Assembly: GCF_019457535.1 (NCBI RefSeq)
Contig: NZ_CP080417.1
Span: 2,852,001 to 2,916,000 of the forward strand
Source: Shewanella halotolerans
Lineage (GTDB): Bacteria; Pseudomonadota; Gammaproteobacteria; Enterobacterales; Shewanellaceae
Direction: 5' to 3'
Length of the DNA stretch: 64,000 nt
The position numbers and the translations under genes are program-made. The notes below the pieces were generated by a model. That model worked only from the letters and a program-made list of their open reading frames with translations, was not told the DNA's origin and did not search any database. This document shows, piece by piece, positions 35,792-44,237 of the stretch (position 1 is its first letter; each line of letters starts with the position of its first letter).

Positions 35792-37049
35792 CTTGACCAC
35801 CAAAGTACCTGGGCTTACGGGCGACCAGATGATGGGTAGCGATCAGTCGCTCCTTAAATGCCCCTTCGCAATAGCAGAAGTAGAACAGCCAGAGACGCTT
35901 AAATTGCTCGTCATAGCCCATCGCCTCCAGTTCCGGCCAGGTCTGCTCGAACGCCTGACGCCAATCGTACAGGGTTCTGGCATAGTGCAGGCCGATATCC
36001 TCCAGATCGCAGATCACCATGTCGGTACGCTTGGCCAGCTGCTCACTCATCACGGCCACCGACGGCAGACAGCCACCGGGGAAAATATATTTCTGAATAA
36101 AATCGACGCCTTTACGGTACTTATCGTAGCGGCCATCGCTGATGGTGATCGCCTGCAGCAGCATCTTGCCATCATCTTTTAGCAGGCCCGAGCAGGTCTC
36201 GAAAAATGTTCCTAAATACTCGTGGCCAACCGCCTCTATCATCTCTATCGACACCAGCTTGTCGTACTGGCCTGTCAGGCGACGATAATCCTGCTTGAGC
36301 AGGGTTATCTGGTCACTAAGGCCCGCCTGCTCAATCCGCGTCTTGGCATATTGATACTGGGCATCGGATATGGTGGTTGTGGTGACGCGGCAGCCATAGT
36401 GCTGCGCCATATAGATGGCTAGTGCCCCCCAGCCAGTGCCTATCTCGACCACATGCTCGCCAGATTTTAGTTCAAGCTTTTCACAGATGGTTTGCAGCTT
36501 ATTCTGCTGCGCCTGCGCTAGCGTCTGAGCACAGTCGCCGTAGAGGGCGCAGGAGTAGAGCATAGAATCATCGAGAAAGCGCTCGTAGAGCTCGTTACCT
36601 ATGTCGTAGTGGGCCAGGATGTTACGCTTGGCGCCCTGCTCTGTATTGCGCTGACTTAGCCTTAGCAGCAGATGCTTGATGCGGGTGAGCCAGGCCATCT
36701 TCTGCTCCAGCGCGTCCAGCCGGGTTTGATTGCGGGCCATCACCTGAATCAGGCGGGTGAGATCCGGGCTGGTCCACTTGCCATCGAGAAAGGCTTCTGC
36801 GGCGCCTATGCTGCCGCCTTGGATAATGTCGCGATAGAAGCTGGGATCCAACACATTTATCTGGGCGCTGAGGCTTGCACTTCGCTCACCAAACTGTTGC
36901 TGTGTATCACCTTCGATGAGGGTGATAAAACCGCCTTTGAGCTGGCTCAAGAGGCGAATGACCAGGGCGCGATACTTCTGCATTGCGCCCAGTTCCACTG
37001 CCACAGCGCGAGGCCTTACACCATTTACTTGTTTGATTGTCTGTTCCAT
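35769..37049 (-). CDS. cfa: Cyclopropane-fatty-acyl-phospholipid synthase family methyltransferase
   Basis: The 426-residue SAM-dependent enzyme acts on unsaturated acyl chains of membrane phospholipids. An N-terminal lipid-binding region (SFYRDIIQGGSIGAAEAFLDG) is followed by the methyltransferase domain with NILAHYDIGNELYERFLD, the SAM site VEIGTGWGALAIYMA, and FIQKYIFPGGCLPS. It is longer than E. coli Cfa (382) and belongs to the group found in ChrR-regulated clusters. Whether it makes a cyclopropane ring or a methylated alkene, as UfaA of Rhodobacter does, cannot be told by eye. Confidence 0.9.
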   Translation of the reverse strand: MEQTIKQVNGVRPRAVAVELGAMQKYRALVIRLLSQLKGGFITLIEGDTQQQFGERSASLSAQINVLDPSFYRDIIQGGSIGAAEAFLDGKWTSPDLTRLIQVMARNQTRLDALEQKMAWLTRIKHLLLRLSQRNTEQGAKRNILAHYDIGNELYERFLDDSMLYSCALYGDCAQTLAQAQQNKLQTICEKLELKSGEHVVEIGTGWGALAIYMAQHYGCRVTTTTISDAQYQYAKTRIEQAGLSDQITLLKQDYRRLTGQYDKLVSIEMIEAVGHEYLGTFFETCSGLLKDDGKMLLQAITISDGRYDKYRKGVDFIQKYIFPGGCLPSVAVMSEQLAKRTDMVICDLEDIGLHYARTLYDWRQAFEQTWPELEAMGYDEQFKRLWLFYFCYCEGAFKERLIATHHLVARKPRYFGGQDESVLAY

Positions 37050-37151
37050 CTCTACCTCGCTAAATGAAATACCATCTGCATCTGGGTTATCGCCATACTC
37101 TGCAGCTGTCCGCCTGCGCTAACTGCCCCTCTAGCGTGACTGGCTACTGGT

Positions 37152-37958
37152 TTAACTCGCGCTATCGACATCTGGGTGCGCGATAAAGGGCACCCGCTTG
37201 ATAAACAGCTTAAACGCCTGCCAGTAGATCCCCACCAGCATCTTCACCGTCATGGCGGGGATCCTGACCCAGGTACTCAGCAGATTACCCGGAGTGATCC
37301 CCTGCCTGTCGAGTACCAGGGTGGCATCGAATACCTTAGCCTCCTGATGGTTCTCGATATGCACCAACGCCTTGGCCGCCGGCGGCGAAACTCGCCAATG
37401 ATAGGTCATCTCCATCGCCATAAAGGGCGACACATGAAATGCCTTCTTGAGCTTCATTTCGCCCTCCAGGCTCAGCAGGTAGTAATGCCTCTGGTTCCAG
37501 GGCGTGTTACTCACCTCGGCCAACATATAGCGGCAAACCTGCTGCTCGTCGTAACAGAAGTAGAAGTTGATGGGGCTAAAATAGACCCCTAAGCAGCGGC
37601 ACTGAGCCAGCATCACTACCCTGTTTTCTGTCTGCCAACTTCCACCGAGTGAGGCGACTTTCTGGGCAATACGCTGCTTAAGGCTGCCGGGTTCATTTTT
37701 TAGGTAATCTTTTTCATTAAAACGTATGGGGTTGAACCAACGCTGTCCAAACAGCCAGCTACGGGAGGTCACTGCTGATAGTTCGTCGAGGTCCAGCCCC
37801 ATCATGTAGAGGCGATAGCCAAAGGCGTGTGGGATCTCGCCAAACCTGCGATGGCGTACCTGTCCGGTATAGATACCGCTATGCTCCACAGGCACTTTAG
37901 GCTCCTGCTGCGCTCTGCTCGCTTGAGAGACAGCAGATGTTTGGCGGTTACTGCTCAT
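37152..37958 (-). CDS. DUF1365 domain protein
   Basis: The 268-residue protein has a polar N-terminal extension of about 25 residues, then the DUF1365 core: IYTGQVRHRRFGEIPHAFGYRLYM, then SPINFYFCYD and EVSNTPWNQRHYYL, and KAFHVSPFMAMEMTYHWRVS. DUF1365 genes sit beside flavin oxidoreductase and cfa genes across proteobacteria and are presumed to act on membrane acyl chains. It overlaps the oxidoreductase gene by four bases and is followed by a 102-bp gap before cfa. Confidence 0.85.
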   Translation of the reverse strand: MSSNRQTSAVSQASRAQQEPKVPVEHSGIYTGQVRHRRFGEIPHAFGYRLYMMGLDLDELSAVTSRSWLFGQRWFNPIRFNEKDYLKNEPGSLKQRIAQKVASLGGSWQTENRVVMLAQCRCLGVYFSPINFYFCYDEQQVCRYMLAEVSNTPWNQRHYYLLSLEGEMKLKKAFHVSPFMAMEMTYHWRVSPPAAKALVHIENHQEAKVFDATLVLDRQGITPGNLLSTWVRIPAMTVKMLVGIYWQAFKLFIKRVPFIAHPDVDSAS

Positions 37959-39208
37959 AGGCTCATCCCGAAGCGCTTGGTCACATCCAGGGCGCTGCGC
38001 ACCCCATCTTCATGGAAGCCGTTGTACCAGTAGGCACCGACAAAGTGAGTGTGGGACTTACCGCAGATCTCCAGGCGTCGCAGCTGGGCGCGGCAGCTGG
38101 CCTCGTTCAGCACCGGATGGTGATAGACGAAGCGGCGCAGTACCTTATCTTCGGCTATCTCCTCACTCTGATTCAGGGTGACGCAGAAGGTAGTATCGCT
38201 GTCGATCCCTTGGAGGATATTCATGTTGTAGGTGACACAGGCGGCGCGCTCGAGATTATCATCCAGCATATAGTTCCAGCTCGCCCAGGCCAGTGGCCGC
38301 TTAGGCAGCAGACTGATGTCTGTGTGCAGCACCACCTCGTTACGGCTATAGGGAATGCCGCCCAGCACGGCTTGTTCATCGACCGTGGCGTCTCCTAACA
38401 GGGCGAGGGCCTGGTCCGAGTGACAGGCGAATATCACCTCATCGAATACCTGGGTCTCGCCCCCTTGCAACACCAGCCTCACCTCACCCTCCTGGCGATA
38501 AACCCCCTCAATCTGGCTACCTAAATGTACCGGACAAGAGAGGCCGGCGAGGATCGCCTCAACATACTGACGGGAGCCGCCTGGCACCACATACCACTGG
38601 GGCCTGTCGCTGATGTTGAGCAGGCCATGGTTGTAGAAGAAACGGATGAAGAACCTTAGCTCGAAGGCCTGCATCTCTTTCAGGCTGGTCGACCAGATGG
38701 CCGCCCCCATGGGCAGAATGTAGTGTTCGCTGAAAAAGCGAGAAAAACCGTGTTGCTGCAGAAATTCCCCCAGGGTCATCCCTTCCGGCACAGTATCCTG
38801 GCCGTAACACTCCTTGCAGAGACGATTGAAGCTTAAGATCTCACTCAGCAGACGCCAAAAACGGGGACGAAACAGATTACGCCGCTGGGCAAACAGGCTA
38901 TTGAGACCGTGGCCGTTGTACTCGAAACCCGTCTGGCGGTTGTGCACGCTAAAACTCATCTCGGTAGCCTGCCCCTCGATGCCGAGCAAGGCCAGCAGAC
39001 GATTGAAATTAGGATAGGTCCGGTCGTTGAACACGATAAAGCCGGTATCTATGGCATAGTCGCGCCCCTCATGGTGCACATCGACCGTGGCCGTGTGTCC
39101 ACCCACATAATCGTTTTGCTCAAACAGGGTCACCTCATAATGCTTGTCCAGCAGATAGGCGCAGGTCAGGCCCGAGATGCCCGAGCCAATAATGGCAATT
39201 TTTTTCAT
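37955..39208 (-). CDS. FAD-dependent amine-oxidase-like oxidoreductase
   Basis: The 417-residue flavoprotein has an N-terminal dinucleotide fold IAIIGSGISGLTCAYLL, followed by GGHTATVDV. It contains DTGFIVFNDRTYPNF and, near the end, FVGAYWYNGFHEDGV, all typical of the NAD(P)/FAD oxidoreductase found with DUF1365 and cfa. In Rhodobacter, flavin- and cfa-like proteins of the ChrR regulon help make furan fatty acids, so a fatty-acyl substrate is likely. It overlaps both neighbours by four bases. Confidence 0.87.
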   Translation of the reverse strand: MKKIAIIGSGISGLTCAYLLDKHYEVTLFEQNDYVGGHTATVDVHHEGRDYAIDTGFIVFNDRTYPNFNRLLALLGIEGQATEMSFSVHNRQTGFEYNGHGLNSLFAQRRNLFRPRFWRLLSEILSFNRLCKECYGQDTVPEGMTLGEFLQQHGFSRFFSEHYILPMGAAIWSTSLKEMQAFELRFFIRFFYNHGLLNISDRPQWYVVPGGSRQYVEAILAGLSCPVHLGSQIEGVYRQEGEVRLVLQGGETQVFDEVIFACHSDQALALLGDATVDEQAVLGGIPYSRNEVVLHTDISLLPKRPLAWASWNYMLDDNLERAACVTYNMNILQGIDSDTTFCVTLNQSEEIAEDKVLRRFVYHHPVLNEASCRAQLRRLEICGKSHTHFVGAYWYNGFHEDGVRSALDVTKRFGMSL

Positions 39209-39927
39209 GGAGACACCATCCTCATGGCGAGGCGGCGCCAGAGCGAAAAAGGTAACAGTGAGAGGCTCTGCATCAACCAGATAAACAGGCGTGGGAAGCG
39301 AATGTCGCGCTTGCCCTTGGCGATGCCGCGCATTATGGTCGAGGCGGCCTCCTCGGCGCCGATCATCATGGGCATGGCAAAGGTGTTTCTATCCGTTAGC
39401 GGCGTCTGCACGAAGCCTGGATGCACCAAGGTCACCTCTATCTGATGCTTAGCCAGATCGATCGCCAGCACCTTGGCCAGGTAACTCAGTCCCGCCTTGG
39501 AGGCGCCGTAAGCCTCGGCTCGTGGCAGCGCCAAAAGCTGGGCGCTGGAACTGACCAACACCAGGCGCCCGCCAGTTTTTAGCTTGGGTAACCAGGCCTG
39601 CAGGGCGTAGCCGATGGCGATAAGGTTGATATTGATAATTTTGTCGAAACGCTTGGCATCAAAATTAAGCGCATCGTCGATATATTCGCAGTCGCCGGCG
39701 TTAAGAATAAGCAGATCCAGTGGCCCATGGTCGGCAGCGAGCGCAGGATAGCTATCGTACTGCATCAGATCGAAACATAGGGTGCTGATGTTAGGCAGCG
39801 CCTCTGTCAAATCATCTAGCTTTGTCTGGCTGCGACCGCAGGCCACTACCTGATGCCCGGCCTTGGCATAGCTAAGGGCGAGCTGCTTGCCTATTCCTGA
39901 GGTGGCACCCGTTATCATTAGTTTCAT
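39205..39927 (-). CDS. Short-chain dehydrogenase/reductase
   Basis: The 240-residue classical SDR has the cofactor motif TGATSGIGKQLA, the NAG element in LNAGDCEY, and the catalytic set Ser (LVSSSAQ), Tyr and Lys (YGASKAG). The C-terminus is basic and hydrophobic (LFIWLMQSLSLLPFSLWRRLA), suggesting membrane attachment, which suits a lipid substrate. It lies nine bases after the NTF2-like gene and overlaps the flavoprotein gene by four. Confidence 0.88.
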   Translation of the reverse strand: MKLMITGATSGIGKQLALSYAKAGHQVVACGRSQTKLDDLTEALPNISTLCFDLMQYDSYPALAADHGPLDLLILNAGDCEYIDDALNFDAKRFDKIININLIAIGYALQAWLPKLKTGGRLVLVSSSAQLLALPRAEAYGASKAGLSYLAKVLAIDLAKHQIEVTLVHPGFVQTPLTDRNTFAMPMMIGAEEAASTIMRGIAKGKRDIRFPRLFIWLMQSLSLLPFSLWRRLAMRMVSP

Positions 39928-39936
39928 CCCTGCCTC

Positions 39937-40380
39937 CTAGTTCACGGCGCGGCGTTTGACCGCGCGGATAAGGCCACCGAGCAGCGGCAGCTGTTCATAC
40001 AACATGGCGCCGACATCGAAATAATCCCTGTGATAGACAACCTTGTTGTCTTTGGCCTTCAGTCGAGAATGTCCCTCGACCACGATGGGCTGGCTGCCGT
40101 TAAGCTGCTTGTGCCTGAAGGTCATGGTCCAGTACACGGCGGCTTCACCTTGAAGCTCAAACACATGCTCGATAGTGAATTCACAGCTGATCACCTGGCG
40201 GTAGAGGCCCTGAAAGTAGCCCAGCAGGTTATCCAGCCCCTCGACGCGATGCAGAGGGTCGCAGAACACCACCTCGGGATGATAGATCTTGCGCAGCGCC
40301 TCCAGATTATCGGTACCCAGCTCGCGGTACACGGCAGTAAAGTTTTGTAACCACAGGGCGCTAGCCATCATCTTCGTCAT
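39937..40380 (-). CDS. NTF2-like (SnoaL-type) protein
   Basis: The 147-residue single alpha+beta barrel domain reads FTAVYRELGTDNLEALRKIYHPEVVFCDPLHRVEGLDNLL and YWTMTFRHKQLNG. It resembles the nuclear transport factor 2 family that precedes the SDR gene in many ChrR-type clusters. Catalytic or binding function is unknown. Its start lies one base past the photolyase stop, so expression is coupled. Confidence 0.82.
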   Translation of the reverse strand: MTKMMASALWLQNFTAVYRELGTDNLEALRKIYHPEVVFCDPLHRVEGLDNLLGYFQGLYRQVISCEFTIEHVFELQGEAAVYWTMTFRHKQLNGSQPIVVEGHSRLKAKDNKVVYHRDYFDVGAMLYEQLPLLGGLIRAVKRRAVN

Positions 40381-40381
40381 C

Positions 40382-41818
40382 CTATTCCACCTTATAAAAT
40401 GCCAGGGCCCTTTGGCGCGCCGCCTTATGGTCCACTATCGGCGCAGGGTAGATCTCAGCTTTGCCCTGACTCGCTAAATAGTCATGGGGAAAGTGGATCT
40501 GCTTGTCGGGCACCTCGCTCAACTCTGGTAGATATTTACGGATGAAGTCACCCCGAGGATCAAACTTTTGACTCTGGGTGATGGGGTTAAAGATCCTAAA
40601 ATAGGGCTGGGCATCGCAGCCCGTGCTGGCGGCCCACTGCCAGCCGCCGTTGTTGGCACTGAAATCGCCATCGATCAGCTGTTGCATGAAGAAGCGCTCC
40701 CCCTTATGCCAGTCCACCAGCAAATGCTTGGTGAGAAAACTCGCCACTATCATGCGCAGGCGATTGTGCATCCAGCCGGTACGGCGCAGCTGTTTCATAG
40801 CCGCATCGACTATGGGATAACCGGTTCGCCCCTCGCACCAGGCCTGAAAGTGGTCCTCGTTATTGGGCCAGGGCAGCGACTCGTACTTGGGCTGAAAGCT
40901 TCTGCCCTTGATAAGCTCTGGATAGTGAAACAATAGATGTTTGTAAAAATCCCGCCAGATCAGCTCGTTGAGCCAGGTGAAGGCGCCGTGCTGTATGTCG
41001 TAGATCACCTCGGGATGACGCTGCACCAGTTGCAGCGCTAGCCAGCGCGAGCTAATCGCCCCTATGGCCAGATAAGGCGACAAGCCTGATGTCCCCTTGA
41101 TGGCCGGAAAGTCGCGCCGCTCGCCATAATTGAGCAGCTTGTCTTGCCAGAAATGGGGCAGCAGCTGACTCATCACCTGCTCGCTGTCGGGCCAGCGGCT
41201 GGAGTCCACCAGGGGATAATCTAGGTTGATGCTTGATGATTGTAGTGTTGGCTGTTGGGGAAGCTGAGACGCTGCTTGAGCATCACCGATCGATTTTGCC
41301 GGCGTCGATTTGGCCGGCGTCGGCACACACTCTATGCCCTTCGCCGCCACACACTTGAGCCAGGCCTTCTTGAAAGGGGTAAAGACCTTAAACATCTCCC
41401 CCTGCTGGTTGAGCACGCTACCCGGCGGCAAGATGGTATCGTTTTGCCACAGGCGCAGATCTATCCCCGCCGTCATTACCTGTTTATCGCGCTCCTGCTC
41501 ATCGAGCTCAGGCTCGCTGTTGGCCAGCAGCAGGTTGACACTATGCTCGCGGCAGTAGTCGCATAGGGCCCTCACCTGATCGCTAAAATCTGTGGCAGAC
41601 AAGATGACCAGCTCGATTCCGTACTGGGATAACTCACCGGCCATCAGTTCGAGGTGACGACGAATGAGATCGGCTTTTATCGGCGCCATATCATGTTGCT
41701 GCCACTGGGTCGGGGTGGCGATAAAGATCGCCTGTTTCACCCCGAGCCGCACCGCCTCACTCAAGGCGGGATTATCATGGAGACGGAAATCCCGTCTCAG
41801 CCACAAGAGTGCGCTCAA
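40382..41818 (-). CDS. phrB: Deoxyribodipyrimidine photolyase
   Basis: This 478-residue class I CPD photolyase repairs UV-made cyclobutane dimers using FADH- and an antenna cofactor. The N-terminal antenna domain opens LLWLRRDFRLHDNPAL. The FAD domain has YGERRDFPAIKGTSGLSPYLAIGAISSRW, WLNELIWRDFYKHLLFHYP and the WQWAASTGCDAQPYFRIFNP block. The length is near that of E. coli PhrB (472). The gene is part of the RpoE-ChrR operon, as photolyase genes often are, and overlaps the upstream gene by four bases. Confidence 0.95.
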   Translation of the reverse strand: MSALLWLRRDFRLHDNPALSEAVRLGVKQAIFIATPTQWQQHDMAPIKADLIRRHLELMAGELSQYGIELVILSATDFSDQVRALCDYCREHSVNLLLANSEPELDEQERDKQVMTAGIDLRLWQNDTILPPGSVLNQQGEMFKVFTPFKKAWLKCVAAKGIECVPTPAKSTPAKSIGDAQAASQLPQQPTLQSSSINLDYPLVDSSRWPDSEQVMSQLLPHFWQDKLLNYGERRDFPAIKGTSGLSPYLAIGAISSRWLALQLVQRHPEVIYDIQHGAFTWLNELIWRDFYKHLLFHYPELIKGRSFQPKYESLPWPNNEDHFQAWCEGRTGYPIVDAAMKQLRRTGWMHNRLRMIVASFLTKHLLVDWHKGERFFMQQLIDGDFSANNGGWQWAASTGCDAQPYFRIFNPITQSQKFDPRGDFIRKYLPELSEVPDKQIHFPHDYLASQGKAEIYPAPIVDHKAARQRALAFYKVE

Positions 41819-42759
41819 TAGCCGTACCTCAATCTCAGCTCCTTGGGATGGGGGTTCAGATAGGCCTGCTGGAGCAGGTATTCGTTTGGAAACTCAATAA
41901 GGTAATGTTTTATCAGGGTCAGCGGCACCAGGAGCGGCGACAGCCCCTCGCGATAGGCGGCGATCTCCTGGGTCAGCTCGCGGCGCTTATGCTCGTCAAG
42001 CTGTCGCTTAAAGTAGCCCTGCAGATGTTGCAGCGTGTTGGTGTGACTGCGACGGGACGCCTTATGTTTAAGCGCCTGCATCAGCCCCGAGATATAACGC
42101 TCACTCTGCTCCTCTAGGCCAATGTCGGCGCGGCCCAACAGACGGCCCAGCTCGCGATAGCTCTCGACATGGTGGCTCATCACCAGATACTTGTGGGCGC
42201 TATGGAACTGGATCAACTTGTGCCGGGTCAGCCCCTCGGCCTTAAGATCAAGCCACTTCTGATAGGTGAAGATGCGGGTGGTGAAGTTTTCGCGAATGAT
42301 GGGGTCATTCAACCTACCATTCTCCTCACAGGGCAAGAGCGGATTAGCCTTCATCACCTGCTCGGCGAAGATGCCGACGCCAGTGGACTCAGAGCCCTTG
42401 CCGTGGTGATGATACACCTTGACCCGCTCCATGCCACAGCTTGGACTCTTGGCGCAAAACACGAACCCCGCCAGGTCCTGATAGTTCTGGGCGGCCTTGG
42501 CGCCGAAGTCTTTAAGGGCCTGGGTCACATCGCCGCTGCCGTCGGGGCGCGACACGGTAATGATGTTATCCCGCACTATCTGCCTGATGGTGGGGCGTGG
42601 CACCGGCAGGCCGATGGCCATCTCGGGACACACAGGTTTAAATTCGGCAAACTCCGCCAGCTGCTCCATACAGAAGCCCGATTTCTTGTGACCTCTGTCG
42701 AAACGCACCGGCTCGCCCATCACACAGGCACTGATGCCAATCTTTAATTTCTTCTTCAT
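41815..42759 (-). CDS. DUF523-DUF1722 protein (YbbK-YbgA type)
   Basis: The 314-residue fusion has an N-terminal DUF523 (KIGISACVMGEPVRFDRGHKKS, with cysteines in SACVMG, PVCPEMA and FCAKSPSCG that could bind metal) and a C-terminal DUF1722 (KLIQFHSAHKYLVMSHH and LLVPLTLIKHYL). E. coli ybgA (DUF1722) also precedes phr. DUF523 relatives include a thiouracil desulfurase (TudS), which suggests nucleobase-related chemistry with an Fe-S cluster; for this protein that is inference. Confidence 0.85.
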   Translation of the reverse strand: MKKKLKIGISACVMGEPVRFDRGHKKSGFCMEQLAEFAEFKPVCPEMAIGLPVPRPTIRQIVRDNIITVSRPDGSGDVTQALKDFGAKAAQNYQDLAGFVFCAKSPSCGMERVKVYHHHGKGSESTGVGIFAEQVMKANPLLPCEENGRLNDPIIRENFTTRIFTYQKWLDLKAEGLTRHKLIQFHSAHKYLVMSHHVESYRELGRLLGRADIGLEEQSERYISGLMQALKHKASRRSHTNTLQHLQGYFKRQLDEHKRRELTQEIAAYREGLSPLLVPLTLIKHYLIEFPNEYLLQQAYLNPHPKELRLRYGY

Positions 42760-42783
42760 GGCGCCTCCAGTTGGCAGACTCGG

Positions 42784-42807
42784 ATTAGTACTCGAATTAG
42801 TACTCGG
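42784..42807. repeat. 12-bp tandem duplication after chrR
   Basis: ATTAGTACTCGA (42784-42795) is followed at once by ATTAGTACTCGG (42796-42807), directly beyond the chrR stop codon at 42809-42811. Confidence 0.88.
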
Positions 42808-42808
42808 A

Positions 42809-43546
42809 CTAATAGATGAATCGTCCGATTGGGTTAAGCAGCTGGCTCATCCCTTGGGTGAAACGAATGGCGTCGCTCGATACCGTGAGACAGACACAGC
42901 CCTCCTCGGTCACCGGCTGATGGGTATGCTGACCATCGAGCCAGACGAAATCGCCCTTGCGATACTCGCCCATCTCGTCGGTGAAGCTGCCCTGCAGCAG
43001 CAAGGTGATCTCGAACCCTTTGTGGGTGTGACAAGGCACGCTGCCACCCTTATCTATGTGCAGCAGGCTCATCCTGAGATCGCCATCGTCCAGCGCCAGG
43101 CGCGAGCGGGATAGCTTGCCCATGCCCTGCCACTCCTTGAGGGCAATAGACTTAAGCGCCGTCGGTAGCGGGATGCGCTCACCGCCCACGGCAATCTCGG
43201 TGACGATTTGCGGCAACTGCTGCGCATCGTCACGCTCCAGGGCCGTGATGGCGTTAATGCAATCAGCAAACTCGTCTGAGTCGCCGAACTGGTCGCAAGT
43301 ATCAAAATCGTCTAAACCAGAGAAATCCTCTAAGCCAGCGGCCTGAGGCTCAACGCCAAAATGAGCTTCATCCTGGCTAGACTCGCCGAAGGCGTCGATG
43401 GCGGCCTGCTCGGTGAGAGCCTGTACGGCCAGTGCACACTGGTCGCAAAGCTCCACATGGCTGGCCACCACGACGGAAACGGATGCTGGCAAGGTACCTG
43501 CGACAAACTGCGCCAGTACGTCAGAGTTGGGATGGTGATTAATCAT
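42809..43546 (-). CDS. chrR: ChrR-type zinc anti-sigma factor
   Basis: From the ATG at 43546 the protein has 245 residues. The N-terminal zinc anti-sigma domain shows H5, H30, C34 and C37 (ASHVELCDQC), the same spacing as Rhodobacter ChrR. The C-terminal cupin has CHTHKGFEITLLLQG and HTHQP, the metal site needed for the singlet-oxygen response. An acidic linker joins them. ChrR holds the sigma factor until singlet oxygen or an organic peroxide triggers release. The start overlaps the sigma gene by eight bases, ensuring matched synthesis. Frames up to 43714 are only read-through of the sigma gene. Confidence 0.93.
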   Translation of the reverse strand: MINHHPNSDVLAQFVAGTLPASVSVVVASHVELCDQCALAVQALTEQAAIDAFGESSQDEAHFGVEPQAAGLEDFSGLDDFDTCDQFGDSDEFADCINAITALERDDAQQLPQIVTEIAVGGERIPLPTALKSIALKEWQGMGKLSRSRLALDDGDLRMSLLHIDKGGSVPCHTHKGFEITLLLQGSFTDEMGEYRKGDFVWLDGQHTHQPVTEEGCVCLTVSSDAIRFTQGMSQLLNPIGRFIY

Positions 43547-44177
43547 GCTGCTGGTCTCCCATCTGCTGCTTGAGTTTTGCCAGGGCGAGCCTGAGTCTGG
43601 ATTTAATGGTGCCGATTGGTACGCCAAATTGCTGGGCCAGCTGCTCCTGGGAGAGCTCCTGATAATAGACGCCCTTAACCACGGCCCGCTGAACCTCCGG
43701 CAGACTGTCGACATAGGCCAGCATCTGCTTTTCCATCAGGTGGTCGGCGAAATGCAGCGTCTCCTCCTCACTCTGGGCCTGCGCCTGTTCCAACGGCCAG
43801 ATGTCGTCGCCCAGGTTCATCTCGGCCTTGGCCTTGACGCGTCTGAGCATATCGAAGGCGGCGTTGCGCATCACGGTATAGACCCAAGTGGTGGCCGCGC
43901 CTTTGTCGCCGTCATAGAGATGCGCCTTGCGCCAGACGTTACTCATGGTCTCCTGCACCAACTCGTGTGCCTGAGCCTCGTTGCCTAGCTGCTTGACGCC
44001 GAAGCGTTTTATCTTGGGCGCAAAGAATTTAAACAGCAGGGTAAATGCCTGCTTGTCCCTTGCATCGGCAACCCGCACCAGCCAGGTCGACAGCTCGGCG
44101 GGCACCTGCGTCTCTGGATGACTCTTGATATTCGCACTCCCTTTATCCGGGGCGCCTGCGCTAACAAATGTCTGCAT
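43539..44177 (-). CDS. rpoE: ECF sigma factor of the ChrR-controlled group (ECF11)
   Basis: The 212-residue sigma factor has region 2 (FTLLFKFFAPKIKRF to GAATTWVYTVMRNAAFDMLRR) binding the -10 element, and region 4 (LPEVQRAVVKGVYYQELSQEQLAQ, then GTIKSRLRLALAKL) binding the -35. Its pairing with chrR marks it as the ECF11-type RpoE that answers singlet oxygen. A matching promoter lies just upstream, so it probably activates its own operon. This is not the RseA-controlled envelope-stress RpoE. Confidence 0.93.
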   Translation of the reverse strand: MQTFVSAGAPDKGSANIKSHPETQVPAELSTWLVRVADARDKQAFTLLFKFFAPKIKRFGVKQLGNEAQAHELVQETMSNVWRKAHLYDGDKGAATTWVYTVMRNAAFDMLRRVKAKAEMNLGDDIWPLEQAQAQSEEETLHFADHLMEKQMLAYVDSLPEVQRAVVKGVYYQELSQEQLAQQFGVPIGTIKSRLRLALAKLKQQMGDQQHD

Positions 44178-44207
44178 CTGTACTCACGAATGACCCTTAC
44201 ATAAAGG

Positions 44208-44237
44208 CCTATACGCGGGTGAGCGCGGCGAGGATCA
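44208..44237 (-). promoter_or_regulatory. RpoE (ECF11)-type promoter of the chrR operon
   Basis: On the minus strand TGATCC (44237-44232) is followed by 18 bases and TATAGG (44213-44208). TGATCC is the -35 core known for Rhodobacter RpoE. Initiation would fall about 25 nt before the sigma gene. The first three bases of the -35 are the stop codon of the upstream LON-domain gene. Confidence 0.7.
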
